Shown: positions 36,851 through 45,289 of the stretch, one piece after another
Layout of the letters: each line of letters starts with the position of its first letter
Numbering within the stretch: position 1 is the stretch's first letter
NCBI GenBank assembly: GCA_963782555.1
Contig: CAWAKB010000001.1
Coordinates: 806,001 to 870,000, forward strand
From: Hyphomicrobium_A sp963782555
GTDB taxonomy: Bacteria; Pseudomonadota; Alphaproteobacteria; Rhizobiales; Hyphomicrobiaceae
Length of the DNA: 64,000 nucleotides
Direction of reading: 5' to 3'
Program-made: the position numbers and the translations under genes
The notes under the pieces: generated by a model
What the model was told of the DNA's origin: nothing
What the model saw: only the letters and a program-made list of their open reading frames with translations
Database searches by the model: none

Positions 36851-37834
36851 TCAGGTGCCTGGAAGCTGCTGGCCGGCCAGGATGGCGGCGCCGGAAGGTG
36901 CCATTCTACTCGCTTCATGGCCAACACCGGGAACCTCTTGCAGTCTCCACCGGAAGCGCGCCCCCATGCGTGCAGCGACCCTTCTCGCCCGATCGAAGTA
37001 GAAATGCCCGCGCTCATAACGCGTCTTTCCCTGGGCAAGCGCCGCAGGATCGTTGCGCAAGCGGGCATAATTGACGTCTGCGGTGCCGAGCAGCAGCGTG
37101 TAGTTGCAGGAAAAGGCGTTGCGCAGCGTCCGCGGAGCGATAGGTGCGCCGCGCAGCCCGAAGGGGAACTGGTATTGGCTGTCCGGCAACATGTACCAGC
37201 CGGGATTGGCCGAAACGGCGCGATCGATCATTCGGCAGCCCGAGTGAAGGACATAGCGCTGAATGAACTGCGATCCTGCGCCGTGTCCGAACATGCTGAA
37301 CTTGCGGCGTGAGCTGTGGAGGCTGCGCGCAGCCATCCGGAACGCCTGCTCCACGACGTAAAAGCTCGTCTGCCGCCAAGGTATCGGCTCCAGGTGCGGA
37401 CCGCGCACGTTACCGAGATTGTAGGTCCAGGCGCCCGGCCACTTCTCGGCCGTGAAACTCGGCACGAGGAGAATGGCGCCGTAGTGCTCGGCAAGGGGAC
37501 GCCACGTGTCGTAATAGTCGAAGGCGAGCGTCTTATAGGCTTGGCGGCGTGCACCCGGCATCACGATCCAGATTGGGCTGTCGTGCGACGACGATGACGG
37601 CCGGTACGTATAGATGGTAACCGGTCCGCGCGACACGTTGCCGACCTCGAAGGACCCGTCGCCGACCGGCATTCTGTCGCCCCTGCCGGGATCGAAGCGC
37701 GTTTCGGTCGCCACGGCCGCCGTCGTCACCCAGGTGAGCGCGACCATTAACAGCGCGACGCGAAGGAGCACGGCATCGAGCATGTGCTGCATCCGGAAGA
37801 GATGCGCTGGTCGGGTTTGTGCGGAGCTGTGCAT
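36851..37834 (-). CDS. Exported alpha/beta-hydrolase-fold protein lacking the nucleophile serine
   Basis: 327 residues from an ATG with GAGGA ten bases upstream. Signal peptide: MLDAVLLRVALLMVALTWVTTAAVA, cut near residue 43. The fold resembles extracellular depolymerases/feruloyl esterases: RPSSSSHDSPIWIVMPGARRQA, a long cap, then KFSMFGHGAGSQFIQRY. In active enzymes this elbow reads GHSAG; here residue 185 is glycine (codon GGC), so the usual nucleophile is missing unless a nearby serine takes over. A late histidine in VPGVGHEA is in the right place for the triad. Second gene of the operon, 19 bases on either side. Confidence 0.8.
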   Translation of the reverse strand: MHSSAQTRPAHLFRMQHMLDAVLLRVALLMVALTWVTTAAVATETRFDPGRGDRMPVGDGSFEVGNVSRGPVTIYTYRPSSSSHDSPIWIVMPGARRQAYKTLAFDYYDTWRPLAEHYGAILLVPSFTAEKWPGAWTYNLGNVRGPHLEPIPWRQTSFYVVEQAFRMAARSLHSSRRKFSMFGHGAGSQFIQRYVLHSGCRMIDRAVSANPGWYMLPDSQYQFPFGLRGAPIAPRTLRNAFSCNYTLLLGTADVNYARLRNDPAALAQGKTRYERGHFYFDRARRVAARMGARFRWRLQEVPGVGHEASRMAPSGAAILAGQQLPGT

Positions 37835-37853
37835 GACGGTTGAGGATCCTCGA

Positions 37854-40313
37854 TCAGAACTTGATGCGCGTGCCGGCATAGCCGAGCACAATGTCCGCGA
37901 GCGGGACCGGGCTGATGTAGCTTTTGTTGCTCCGCGTCTGGATGCCCTTCACGTCGAACTGGTAGACGCGGAAGCCGGCGTAGATATCCAACCCGGCAGC
38001 TTCGACGTCTTGGCAGATCGCCGCTCCGAGCATCATGGTGCGGCTGTCGGTGACGCCTTTCAAATCGGCCTCGCGCAGCCCTTTGATGGAGTCATAGACC
38101 TGTGCGTATTCCCCGTAGATGGAGGTGTCGCCGATCGGCCAGTAGGCGCGACGAAGCCCGAAGGCCGAGTAGAAGTAGTCGGTCGGCGGGCGGTTCGGTC
38201 GAGAAGGATCCAGGTCCGCAACCACGTTCTCACCGTAAATCGACTGGTTGGATGGATCGGACCCGTGGAACGTCCGGCGCACGTAGGCCGCAGTTGCGAA
38301 GAGCCCCGTCGGAATATGCAAGAGGCTCGCTGATCCCTTGTATTCCCTGCGATCGCGATGGCCGGTGTCATGGGCATCGGTGGTGTCGTGCAGATAGCCG
38401 GCACCGAAACGGAACTTCCAGTCGTCATAGTTTACGCTGTGCTCGAGCGCGACGTCGAAGAAATCATCCTCTCCCCAAGCACCCGACAGGTCGACATTTC
38501 CCCATTGTCCCGAGATTCGGGGGGCATCGTAGCGAACGACGTTGCGCCTGAGCGTGTCGACGCTTGCGCCAATCACCATTTCATTCAAGGTCGTGGTGTA
38601 TGCCCCTGAGCTGACGAGTGCCCCACTGCCCAGCCCGTATGAATCGGCATGGCGCAGCAGCAAGCCTCCGCCAATCGTCCCCAAGTTGGCCGCACCCGGC
38701 ATGATGCCGCCGACGTCCTTGAGGATGATGTTGTCGGTGGCCGTCGAGGTATGCCCGACGGTTACGGTGCCGAGCTGATCGTTGCGGATCCACCATGCGG
38801 AGTGACGGAGCTCGATCCCCGAGTCGTCGTTGGTGATAAACTGATCCACGTCGTTCGCCGATGCAACGTCAAGCCCTAGCGAGAGAAGATATCCCGCGCT
38901 CCAGCCCCGCGCGATCTGGGCGGCGCCTTCGAAATTGATGCGGCTGCGGGATGCCGTGTTGTCGACGACGTAGACATCTTTCTTGTCGCCGTCATCCCAG
39001 GCCAGGAGCATGCGATTGATCCAGCCGCTGACCGAAAACGTTACCTTGTCGTTGCCCTTACGTGCCGTCGTCTCCTCGAGCTCGGCAACTCTCTCGTCCA
39101 GCTGCGACATGTCGGCATGGGATGCGCCGGACGTCACGGGAGGGAATGGCGGCAGGCTGTTGCTGGTCGGAGAGGACTGATCGAGCAGGACCGTCATGCC
39201 GAGCGAGCCACCATAGAAGTACACGTCGTCATTGGCGCGAACGTCATGGTCGTCGAGGTTGGTGACCGAGGCATAGCTAGGGAGCGCCGTGCTGACGTTG
39301 TTGAGCCACAAGAACTGCCCCGAGGCCGTGAGGTAGGCGCCTTCGGAAAGCTTGAGCTCAATGCGCGGATTGATCTCCACGCTCTGCGCAAAGACATTAT
39401 CGTGATCGGTCGTCTCGAAGCTTCGCAAGTTGACGACATTTTCAGAGACGAAGGTTCGGTTGCGATCAACGAAATTGTTATACAAACCCGCCTTTATGCT
39501 GCCGCCGACGCGCAAGTTGTCGCCGACGTCGAACATGTTCTCAAATCCGATCTGAAGACCGAGAAGACGGTTATCGGTGCGGACGCTGACGTGATCGCGA
39601 TCGTTGTCGGTTCCCCCCGGAACGTCGTCAGCCTGGCGTGCTGTCATTGATCCCAGCTCTTCCCCGAAATCGATCGCCCTCGCGCCGAACACGAGACCAG
39701 GAATGCCGAGCGGCTGCACGAGATTGGCTTCGGCGCCGAAGAGCTTGGTCTCTTGGTGAACCGTCAGGTACACCATGTCTTCCGAGTTCACCGATGAAAA
39801 ATCGAAGCCGGGAGCCTCGTGATAGGTCGCGTCGGTGTCAGTCAAATTTTGTTTGGTCGCCTCCACTCCCATGGGAGTGAGGTAGAAGGCCGACAGTTCG
39901 AAAGGCTGATCCAGGATTGCGGCCTTAAGCGAAATGCGCAGTCCGGGTGCATAGGTTTCGCCCTCCAGGTCGGAGGAGTCGAACTTAACGTAGCTCGCTC
40001 CACCGCTGGTGAGCTTCGTGAATGCAAAGTTGGGGAGATCCTCGCGCCAATAGACCAAGCCCTCGACGGTCAATCCGCCCCACGCATGTGTACCGGACTT
40101 CGACTCCAGAGCTGATGCAGCCGCTGCCGTATCTTCCTCGTTGGTAATTCCGGTGTCGGGCTCATCGTCGCTGGCGGCGAATGTCGGCGATGCCGGGAAG
40201 GTCAAGGCAAGCACCAGCGCGGCGAAAGCGACCGCGAGGCGTGAAGCAATATTGCTGAGATCGACATTGAGTGCCGGACTGACACTGCGTTTGCCACCAA
40301 ACGGACGCGGCAT
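37854..40313 (-). CDS. Outer-membrane protein with two fused beta-barrels (Lpg1974-like plus porin)
   Basis: 819 residues. Signal peptide near residues 20-47 (SRLAVAFAALVLALTFPASPTFA). Residues about 78-378 look like one barrel of the Lpg1974/major-outer-membrane kind (GLTVEGLVYWRED, PGLRISLKAAIL, ARAIDFGEEL, GGSIKAGLYNNFVDRN). A proline/serine linker follows, then a coiled coil (MSQLDERVAELEETTAR, 402-418) and GNDKVTFSVSGWINRMLLAWDDG, which is how many alphaproteobacterial trimeric porins begin. The second barrel (419-819) ends in phenylalanine, the BamA signal. So a complete porin is joined to another barrel. The gene leads the operon; its promoter should lie in 40314-40596. Confidence 0.8.
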   Translation of the reverse strand: MPRPFGGKRSVSPALNVDLSNIASRLAVAFAALVLALTFPASPTFAASDDEPDTGITNEEDTAAAASALESKSGTHAWGGLTVEGLVYWREDLPNFAFTKLTSGGASYVKFDSSDLEGETYAPGLRISLKAAILDQPFELSAFYLTPMGVEATKQNLTDTDATYHEAPGFDFSSVNSEDMVYLTVHQETKLFGAEANLVQPLGIPGLVFGARAIDFGEELGSMTARQADDVPGGTDNDRDHVSVRTDNRLLGLQIGFENMFDVGDNLRVGGSIKAGLYNNFVDRNRTFVSENVVNLRSFETTDHDNVFAQSVEINPRIELKLSEGAYLTASGQFLWLNNVSTALPSYASVTNLDDHDVRANDDVYFYGGSLGMTVLLDQSSPTSNSLPPFPPVTSGASHADMSQLDERVAELEETTARKGNDKVTFSVSGWINRMLLAWDDGDKKDVYVVDNTASRSRINFEGAAQIARGWSAGYLLSLGLDVASANDVDQFITNDDSGIELRHSAWWIRNDQLGTVTVGHTSTATDNIILKDVGGIMPGAANLGTIGGGLLLRHADSYGLGSGALVSSGAYTTTLNEMVIGASVDTLRRNVVRYDAPRISGQWGNVDLSGAWGEDDFFDVALEHSVNYDDWKFRFGAGYLHDTTDAHDTGHRDRREYKGSASLLHIPTGLFATAAYVRRTFHGSDPSNQSIYGENVVADLDPSRPNRPPTDYFYSAFGLRRAYWPIGDTSIYGEYAQVYDSIKGLREADLKGVTDSRTMMLGAAICQDVEAAGLDIYAGFRVYQFDVKGIQTRSNKSYISPVPLADIVLGYAGTRIKF

Positions 40314-40596
40314 TTACTCACTCCCCACGCACACAACTTTTTTCACGATGCGCTTTGGAACGCGCGCCTCGTTGTTGAGGGGGAGTGTGCGGCCAAGCGT
40401 CCGAAGACGGGATACGAATTAGCGAAAGAGTCGTTCAGAAATATGCATAAGTGCTGAAAAAACGGCTATATATCAATATGTTGGTGGCGTTGCCGGATAC
40501 GAACGTTCTGGCCAGAATTTTACGGCGTGTGACGTTGCGGCATCAGGGTTCGAGGCGCAGCGCTTCGGCCGCTATTGTTAACGCAAAGTATTAACC

Positions 40597-41535
40597 TTAC
40601 GCGTCGGCGATCAATTCAACGGCAGCGGCATTTCCCGAACTTTGATTTCTGAAATCCTCCAGTGCACGAAGTACGCATTCGATCAGCACATTTGCATTTC
40701 CGGATGGCTTTTGATCGCTGTGGTGCACGTAGCCGAATGCGATCCAGCGCTCCGGCTCGAGCGGCCGGAAGGTGACACCGCTGAGATCGAGGCCGCGCGC
40801 GCTCAACCGGTCGAACACGGCGATGCCGGCACCGTCGATGGCGAGCTGGCAAGCCATCAGCGACGATCGCGTCTCGACGACGTAGTGTCCGGTTTCGCCG
40901 TTCGAGCGCATGAAGTCATTTATCTGCTGGCGCCAAAGCTGATCTTCCCAAAGTCCGAGCAGGTTCTCGCCGGCGAGGTCGGCCGCCGTCACGCGTTTGC
41001 GCGAGGCAAGCGGGTGATCCTTGCGCATTACCGCTTCCAGCCGGACTTTGAAGAGCGGGTGATTTGTGAGCTCGACCAGCGCGTGGGTGACGGGAAGCGA
41101 AGCGATCGCCAAGTCGAAGCGGCGCAGCCCGACGAGATTGTCCAGGTCGAAGCGCGACAGGACATCTATCGCGCAGCGCAGTTTCGGATTCGCTTGTCGC
41201 AGGCGCTCAATGGCCGGCGAGACCAGACCCTGCGCAATGCGCGGCGTGGTCACGACATTGAGCTGCTTGTCGCTCGCCTGGATATCCTTGGCAATGCGCG
41301 GGATCTCGCCCAAGCCCGCCAATATGTGACGCGTGGCGACATAGAAGGCTGCGCCCTTTTCGGTCACGCGCAGCGTGCGGCCGGAGCGGTTGAAGAGCAT
41401 GAGATTGAGCTCGTCCTCGAGCATCGAGACGAGGCGGCTGACGGCGGGCTGGCTGAGACCCAAGCCTTTTGAGGCTGCCGTCAGCGATCCGCCTTCGACG
41501 ATGAGTTGGAACGCGCGCAGCGCTTTGAGGTTCAT
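40597..41535 (-). CDS. LysR-family transcriptional regulator
   Basis: 312 residues. N-terminal winged helix: MNLKALRAFQLIVEGGSLTAASKGLGLSQPAVSRLVSMLED, a standard LysR reader of DNA; the C-terminal periplasmic-binding-like part (from about 90) should bind an effector. It is divergent from the DctA-type transporter gene across 569 bases, the usual layout for a LysR regulator and its target, so it may control the transporter and the ThDP enzyme (inference). Confidence 0.92.
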   Translation of the reverse strand: MNLKALRAFQLIVEGGSLTAASKGLGLSQPAVSRLVSMLEDELNLMLFNRSGRTLRVTEKGAAFYVATRHILAGLGEIPRIAKDIQASDKQLNVVTTPRIAQGLVSPAIERLRQANPKLRCAIDVLSRFDLDNLVGLRRFDLAIASLPVTHALVELTNHPLFKVRLEAVMRKDHPLASRKRVTAADLAGENLLGLWEDQLWRQQINDFMRSNGETGHYVVETRSSLMACQLAIDGAGIAVFDRLSARGLDLSGVTFRPLEPERWIAFGYVHHSDQKPSGNANVLIECVLRALEDFRNQSSGNAAAVELIADA

Positions 41536-42104
41536 TCGATTACCCGTGCAAGGGCCTTATGTTCATTGGCGGGATCACCGCATCGGATGCCTTATCTACG
41601 AGTGTTCGTCGAGAGGGGCATGCCGCAACAGCGGTAATGATGCGAGTGCAGGACCGCGAGGGCAAGCGCAACTGACGGCGTTAACCGCTTTTTGCCGGAG
41701 GCTGGAGCCTGCATGCGCTCTCGCCGCCTTCGCGGCCACTCCCAAACGAGATTGCCGCTGCAGCCGTCCTTGCGAGATCCAAGGTCGAAGGTATTCGATG
41801 ATGCGACGAAGGAGGTGTTGGAGCGATCGAATAAGGGCGGCGGAATAATTCGCTCACAGGAAAAAGTCACTGTTTCGAAATCCGCAACAACTCTGAAGCT
41901 GAAAGCAAGAGTCCGCACACACCCGCTCTGCGGAAGCGCAATGCGTGACAACTCATCCGAATTGCAAATGCGATTTAAGAGTTTTCCGATGAGTGGCGCG
42001 CCTATCGCATTAAATCTGCAAGAGCCGCTCAAACAAGTCCGCGTTTCTCGAAGATGTAACTTATAGTTTCAGAAAAGCCGAAGCCTAGGGGGGAGTCCGA
42101 AACG
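41536..42104. other. Intergenic region between the LysR gene and dctA
   Basis: 569 bases, less GC-rich near dctA (41860-42080) than the genes around. Divergent promoters and LysR operator sites (T-N11-A) are expected here but I cannot fix them by eye. No protein-like frame is convincing. GGGGGGAG lies ten bases before the dctA ATG. Confidence 0.45.
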
Positions 42105-43412
42105 ATGCTGCAAGCTGCGCCGCTGGGCCATGAGGTGCCTAGCGCAACGGCCAAGAGGCCGTTCTATTTCCACCTCTATGTCCAGGTGCTGGCGGCGATC
42201 GGGGTCGGCGTTCTGCTCGGCTACTACTATCCTGCGATCGCTGTCCAGATGAAGCCGCTCGGCGTCGCTTTCATCAAGCTGATACGAATGATCATCGCGC
42301 CGATCATCTTCTGTACGGTGGTGCACGGCATCGCATCGATGCACAACTTAAAGAGAGTCGGAAGCGCGGGTATCAAGGCGCTGCTCTATTTCGAGGTTGT
42401 CACCACCCTGGCGCTGATCATCGGCCTGACCGTCTCCAACGGTCTCCGTCCGGGTGCAGGAATGAACATCGATCCAAGCCAGATCGATGCGTCCGCAATC
42501 GCAAGCTACCTAACCGAGGCGCATACGCACGGTGCCGTCGAGTTCGTGCTCGACATTATTCCGAAGAGTGCCTTCGGCGCCTTCGTGGACGGCAACATTC
42601 TGCAGATCCTGCTGTTCGCTCTGCTGTTCGCCTTTACCCTGCAGGCCATGGGCAAACGCGGCAAGCTCATGCTCGACCTCGTCGATCAGGCTTCGCACGT
42701 GCTGTTCGGCGTCGTTGGCATCATCATGAAGGCGGCGCCCGTTGGGGCATTTGGCGCCATGGCATTCACGATCGGAAAGTACGGGTTCGCGACGCTCGGC
42801 CCGCTCGCAACGCTGATGGGTGCCTTCTATCTGACCTGCATCCTTTTCATCCTCTTCGTCCTGGGGCCCATAGCCTGGTGCGCGGGCTTCAGCATTTTCA
42901 AGTTCATCCGCTACATAAAGGACGAGCTGCTCATCGTGCTCGGGACGTCCTCGTCCGAATCCGTGCTTCCGCGGATGATCATGCGCATGGAGCGGCTCGG
43001 CTGCGATGAATCGATCGTCGGGCTCGTCATCCCCACGGGGTATGCGTTCAACCTGGACGGCACCTGTATCTACCTGACCATGGCCACGCTGTTTCTGGCG
43101 CAGGCGACCAATGTCGATCTGTCTCTCGCCCAGCAGCTGGGGATCTTAGGGATACTTCTGCTGGCCTCGAAGGGGGCGGCAGGCGTTACGGGGTCGGGGT
43201 TTATCGTGCTTGCGGCGACGCTCGCCTCCACCGGCACGATCGACGTGAACGCGATGGCCATCATTCTCGGCATCGATCGCTTCATGTCCGAGGCGCGCGC
43301 GCTGACCAACATCGTCAGCAATGGAGTCGCAACGGTCGTCGTCGCCAGGATGGAGGGCGCGCTCGATGTGGAGCGCATGCGTGCCGAGCTCGGCCGAGGT
43401 TCAGAGGATTAA
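42105..43412 (+). CDS. dctA: C4-dicarboxylate/H+ (or Na+) symporter, DctA/DAACS family
   Basis: 435 residues with about eight membrane helices plus two re-entrant loops. Family marks: GVAFIKLIRMIIAPIIFCTVV, the serine-rich TSSSESVLPRM loop, VIPTGYAFNLDGTCIYLTMA and the C-terminal MSEARALTNIVSNGVATVVVA. The protein imports succinate, fumarate, malate or related acids at the inner membrane. A ThDP enzyme gene follows after 185 bases on the same strand. Whether the substrate is a C4-dicarboxylate or another carboxylate cannot be told from the sequence. Confidence 0.92.
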   Translation: MLQAAPLGHEVPSATAKRPFYFHLYVQVLAAIGVGVLLGYYYPAIAVQMKPLGVAFIKLIRMIIAPIIFCTVVHGIASMHNLKRVGSAGIKALLYFEVVTTLALIIGLTVSNGLRPGAGMNIDPSQIDASAIASYLTEAHTHGAVEFVLDIIPKSAFGAFVDGNILQILLFALLFAFTLQAMGKRGKLMLDLVDQASHVLFGVVGIIMKAAPVGAFGAMAFTIGKYGFATLGPLATLMGAFYLTCILFILFVLGPIAWCAGFSIFKFIRYIKDELLIVLGTSSSESVLPRMIMRMERLGCDESIVGLVIPTGYAFNLDGTCIYLTMATLFLAQATNVDLSLAQQLGILGILLLASKGAAGVTGSGFIVLAATLASTGTIDVNAMAIILGIDRFMSEARALTNIVSNGVATVVVARMEGALDVERMRAELGRGSED

Positions 43413-43597
43413 CCGGGCGTGAGGTGAGCACCGCCTTCATGTCCACTGTTCGCAAGGGGCCGAGCCCCGCCTCTGGCTAGGGGCGGCGCCAAACTTGCGA
43501 CACACCGAGCGGGTCGATGGGCTATTGTCGACGAGTCTCGCGCGAACGGCGCGGGTATAATTAAGTGTCGAGAGTTCTAGCCTTTAGGGATCCCCCC

Positions 43598-45136
43598 ATG
43601 AATGGTGCGGAAGCACTGGTGGCCGCGGCCGTCAGCGAGGGCATCGAGGTTTGCTTTGCCAATCCAGGCACGACCGAGATGCCGCTGGTGCTGGCACTAA
43701 ATTCGGTGCCTGGCCTGCGTGGCATCCTGTGCCTGCACGAGAACGTGGCGACTGGTGCCGCCGATGGCTATGCCAGGATGGCAGCCAAGCCGGCCATGTG
43801 CTTGCTGCACCTGGGGCCCGGTCTCGCCAATGGCCTGACCAATCTGCACAACGCCCGCCGTGCCGGCACACCTGTCCTAAACGTCATTGGCCAACATGCC
43901 GCTTGGCACCTGCCTGCCGATCCGCTGTTGGCGACCGAGATCGAATTGCTGGCCGGCATAGTCAGCGACTACGTGAAGGAAAACCGAGGCGCGGACATGG
44001 TGGCCGTGGACGTGGCCGATGCGATCGAAGCCGCGAAGCGAAACGGCGGCAGCATTGCCACCTTGATTGTTCCGCACGATTCTCTGATCGGAAAAGCGGA
44101 AGGCGGCCTATCCTCGCACCGCGTTGGCCCGAAGAAGACCTATGCGCCGGGCCACGTCGCCCGCGCAGCGACCGCTTTGAAATCGAGCAAGTCAGCCATG
44201 CTGCTGGGCGGAGAGGCGCTGTCGGAAGCCGGCATGATGCTCGCCGGCAGGATCGCTGCCGCTACGGGCGCGGATCTCATCTGCGATACCTTCTTTGCCC
44301 GCATGGAGCGCGGCGGCGGTCTCCCCACTGCGACGAAGCTGCCGTATTTTCCTGATCAGGCGCTGGAGCTGACACGGCGCTACGCCCACGTCGTCGTTGC
44401 CGGCACCCGGCGACCTGTCGCCTTTTTCGGTTATGCGGGCCTGCCCAGCTACCTGACTGCGGAGGACCAGACAGTCGTACTGGCGGGGCCGAGGGAGGAT
44501 GCTTTGGGCGCGCTCGCGGCGTTGGCCGCCGAATTGGATGCACCAGACCTCATCGATCCGGTTCCCGGTGCACCGCCAAGCATGCCGTCTGGCAGCCTCG
44601 ACGCGCAATCCGTCAGCGCCGTCATTGCCCGGTTGCAACCGTCAAACTGCATCATCATGGACGAGGCGCTGACCGTTGGTGAGCCCTATTTCGAGGCCTC
44701 GAAACACGCGCCGCGGTTTACCCACCTGATGCTGACGGGCGGTGCCATCGGCGAAGGGCCGGGCGCGGCGACCGGCGCAGCCATCGCCTGCCCTGGCCGC
44801 AAGGTGATCAACTACCAGTCCGACGGATGTGCGGCCTATTCGGTGCAGGCGTTCTGGACCCAGGCGCGCGAGAACTTAGACGTGGTGACAATCATCGGCT
44901 CCAACCGCAGCTACAACATACTGAAGGTGGAGCTGATGCGGGCAGGCGTGACCGAGCCGGGGCCGGTTGCTCAGTCGATGGCGAGTTTGGATCACCCTTA
45001 TCTGGACTGGGTGAGGGTCGGCGAAGGGTTCGGCGTCCCGTCCGTTGCCGTCGATACCGCCGAAGCGCTTGCACAGGCATTGGAAGAGGCTCTGATGCAA
45101 AAGGGGCCGCGCCTTATTGAAGCCATCATGGCCTAG
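43598..45136 (+). CDS. ThDP-dependent acetolactate-synthase-like enzyme (possible 2-oxoacid decarboxylase)
   Basis: 512 residues from the ATG giving MNGAEALVAAAVSEGIEV; a GTG 11 codons upstream is possible. Three ThDP-enzyme domains: the N-terminal Pyr domain with the catalytic glutamate in LHENVATGAADGYARM, a central Rossmann-like domain, and the PP domain with the metal/diphosphate motif reading YQSDGCAAYSVQAFWTQARE and SNRSYNIL. Length and start match the acetolactate-synthase large-subunit-like / benzoylformate-decarboxylase-like group rather than IlvB, and there is no small subunit gene. Together with the carboxylate importer it may use an imported 2-oxo acid (inference). Confidence 0.87.
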   Translation: MNGAEALVAAAVSEGIEVCFANPGTTEMPLVLALNSVPGLRGILCLHENVATGAADGYARMAAKPAMCLLHLGPGLANGLTNLHNARRAGTPVLNVIGQHAAWHLPADPLLATEIELLAGIVSDYVKENRGADMVAVDVADAIEAAKRNGGSIATLIVPHDSLIGKAEGGLSSHRVGPKKTYAPGHVARAATALKSSKSAMLLGGEALSEAGMMLAGRIAAATGADLICDTFFARMERGGGLPTATKLPYFPDQALELTRRYAHVVVAGTRRPVAFFGYAGLPSYLTAEDQTVVLAGPREDALGALAALAAELDAPDLIDPVPGAPPSMPSGSLDAQSVSAVIARLQPSNCIIMDEALTVGEPYFEASKHAPRFTHLMLTGGAIGEGPGAATGAAIACPGRKVINYQSDGCAAYSVQAFWTQARENLDVVTIIGSNRSYNILKVELMRAGVTEPGPVAQSMASLDHPYLDWVRVGEGFGVPSVAVDTAEALAQALEEALMQKGPRLIEAIMA

Positions 45137-45207
45137 GGGACCTCTGTTTTGCACGCGGAACGCCGCTATGAACCGCCCTCGCATAGCCCCGATTTTCCGT
45201 GGGCGCG

Positions 45208-45256
45208 ATGGTGCTGCCGCTCAGGATTGAACTGAGGACCTCTCCCTTACCAAGGG
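45208..45256. repeat. attL: left 49-bp direct repeat, displaced tRNA-Thr 3' half
   Basis: These 49 bases are identical to 53582-53630, the 3' half of the tRNA-Thr(GGT) gene including CCA, T arm and most of the anticodon arm. After CAAGGG the sequences part, and they also differ at the base before. So this is the original tRNA end pushed away by insertion of the element. Confidence 0.93.
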
Positions 45257-45289
45257 GCGCGGTACGGGATGCTAGGTGTTTGCATCTGC

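Noticed and set aside
41592..42032. Minus-strand frame of 146 codons upstream of dctA
   Set aside because: No ribosome site, no family pattern, and it covers the less GC-rich control region between divergent genes.
45208..45282. A second tRNA-Thr gene
   Set aside because: Only the 3' half matches; past CAAGGG the sequence no longer forms the anticodon 5' strand, D arm or acceptor 5' strand. It is the displaced end (attL).
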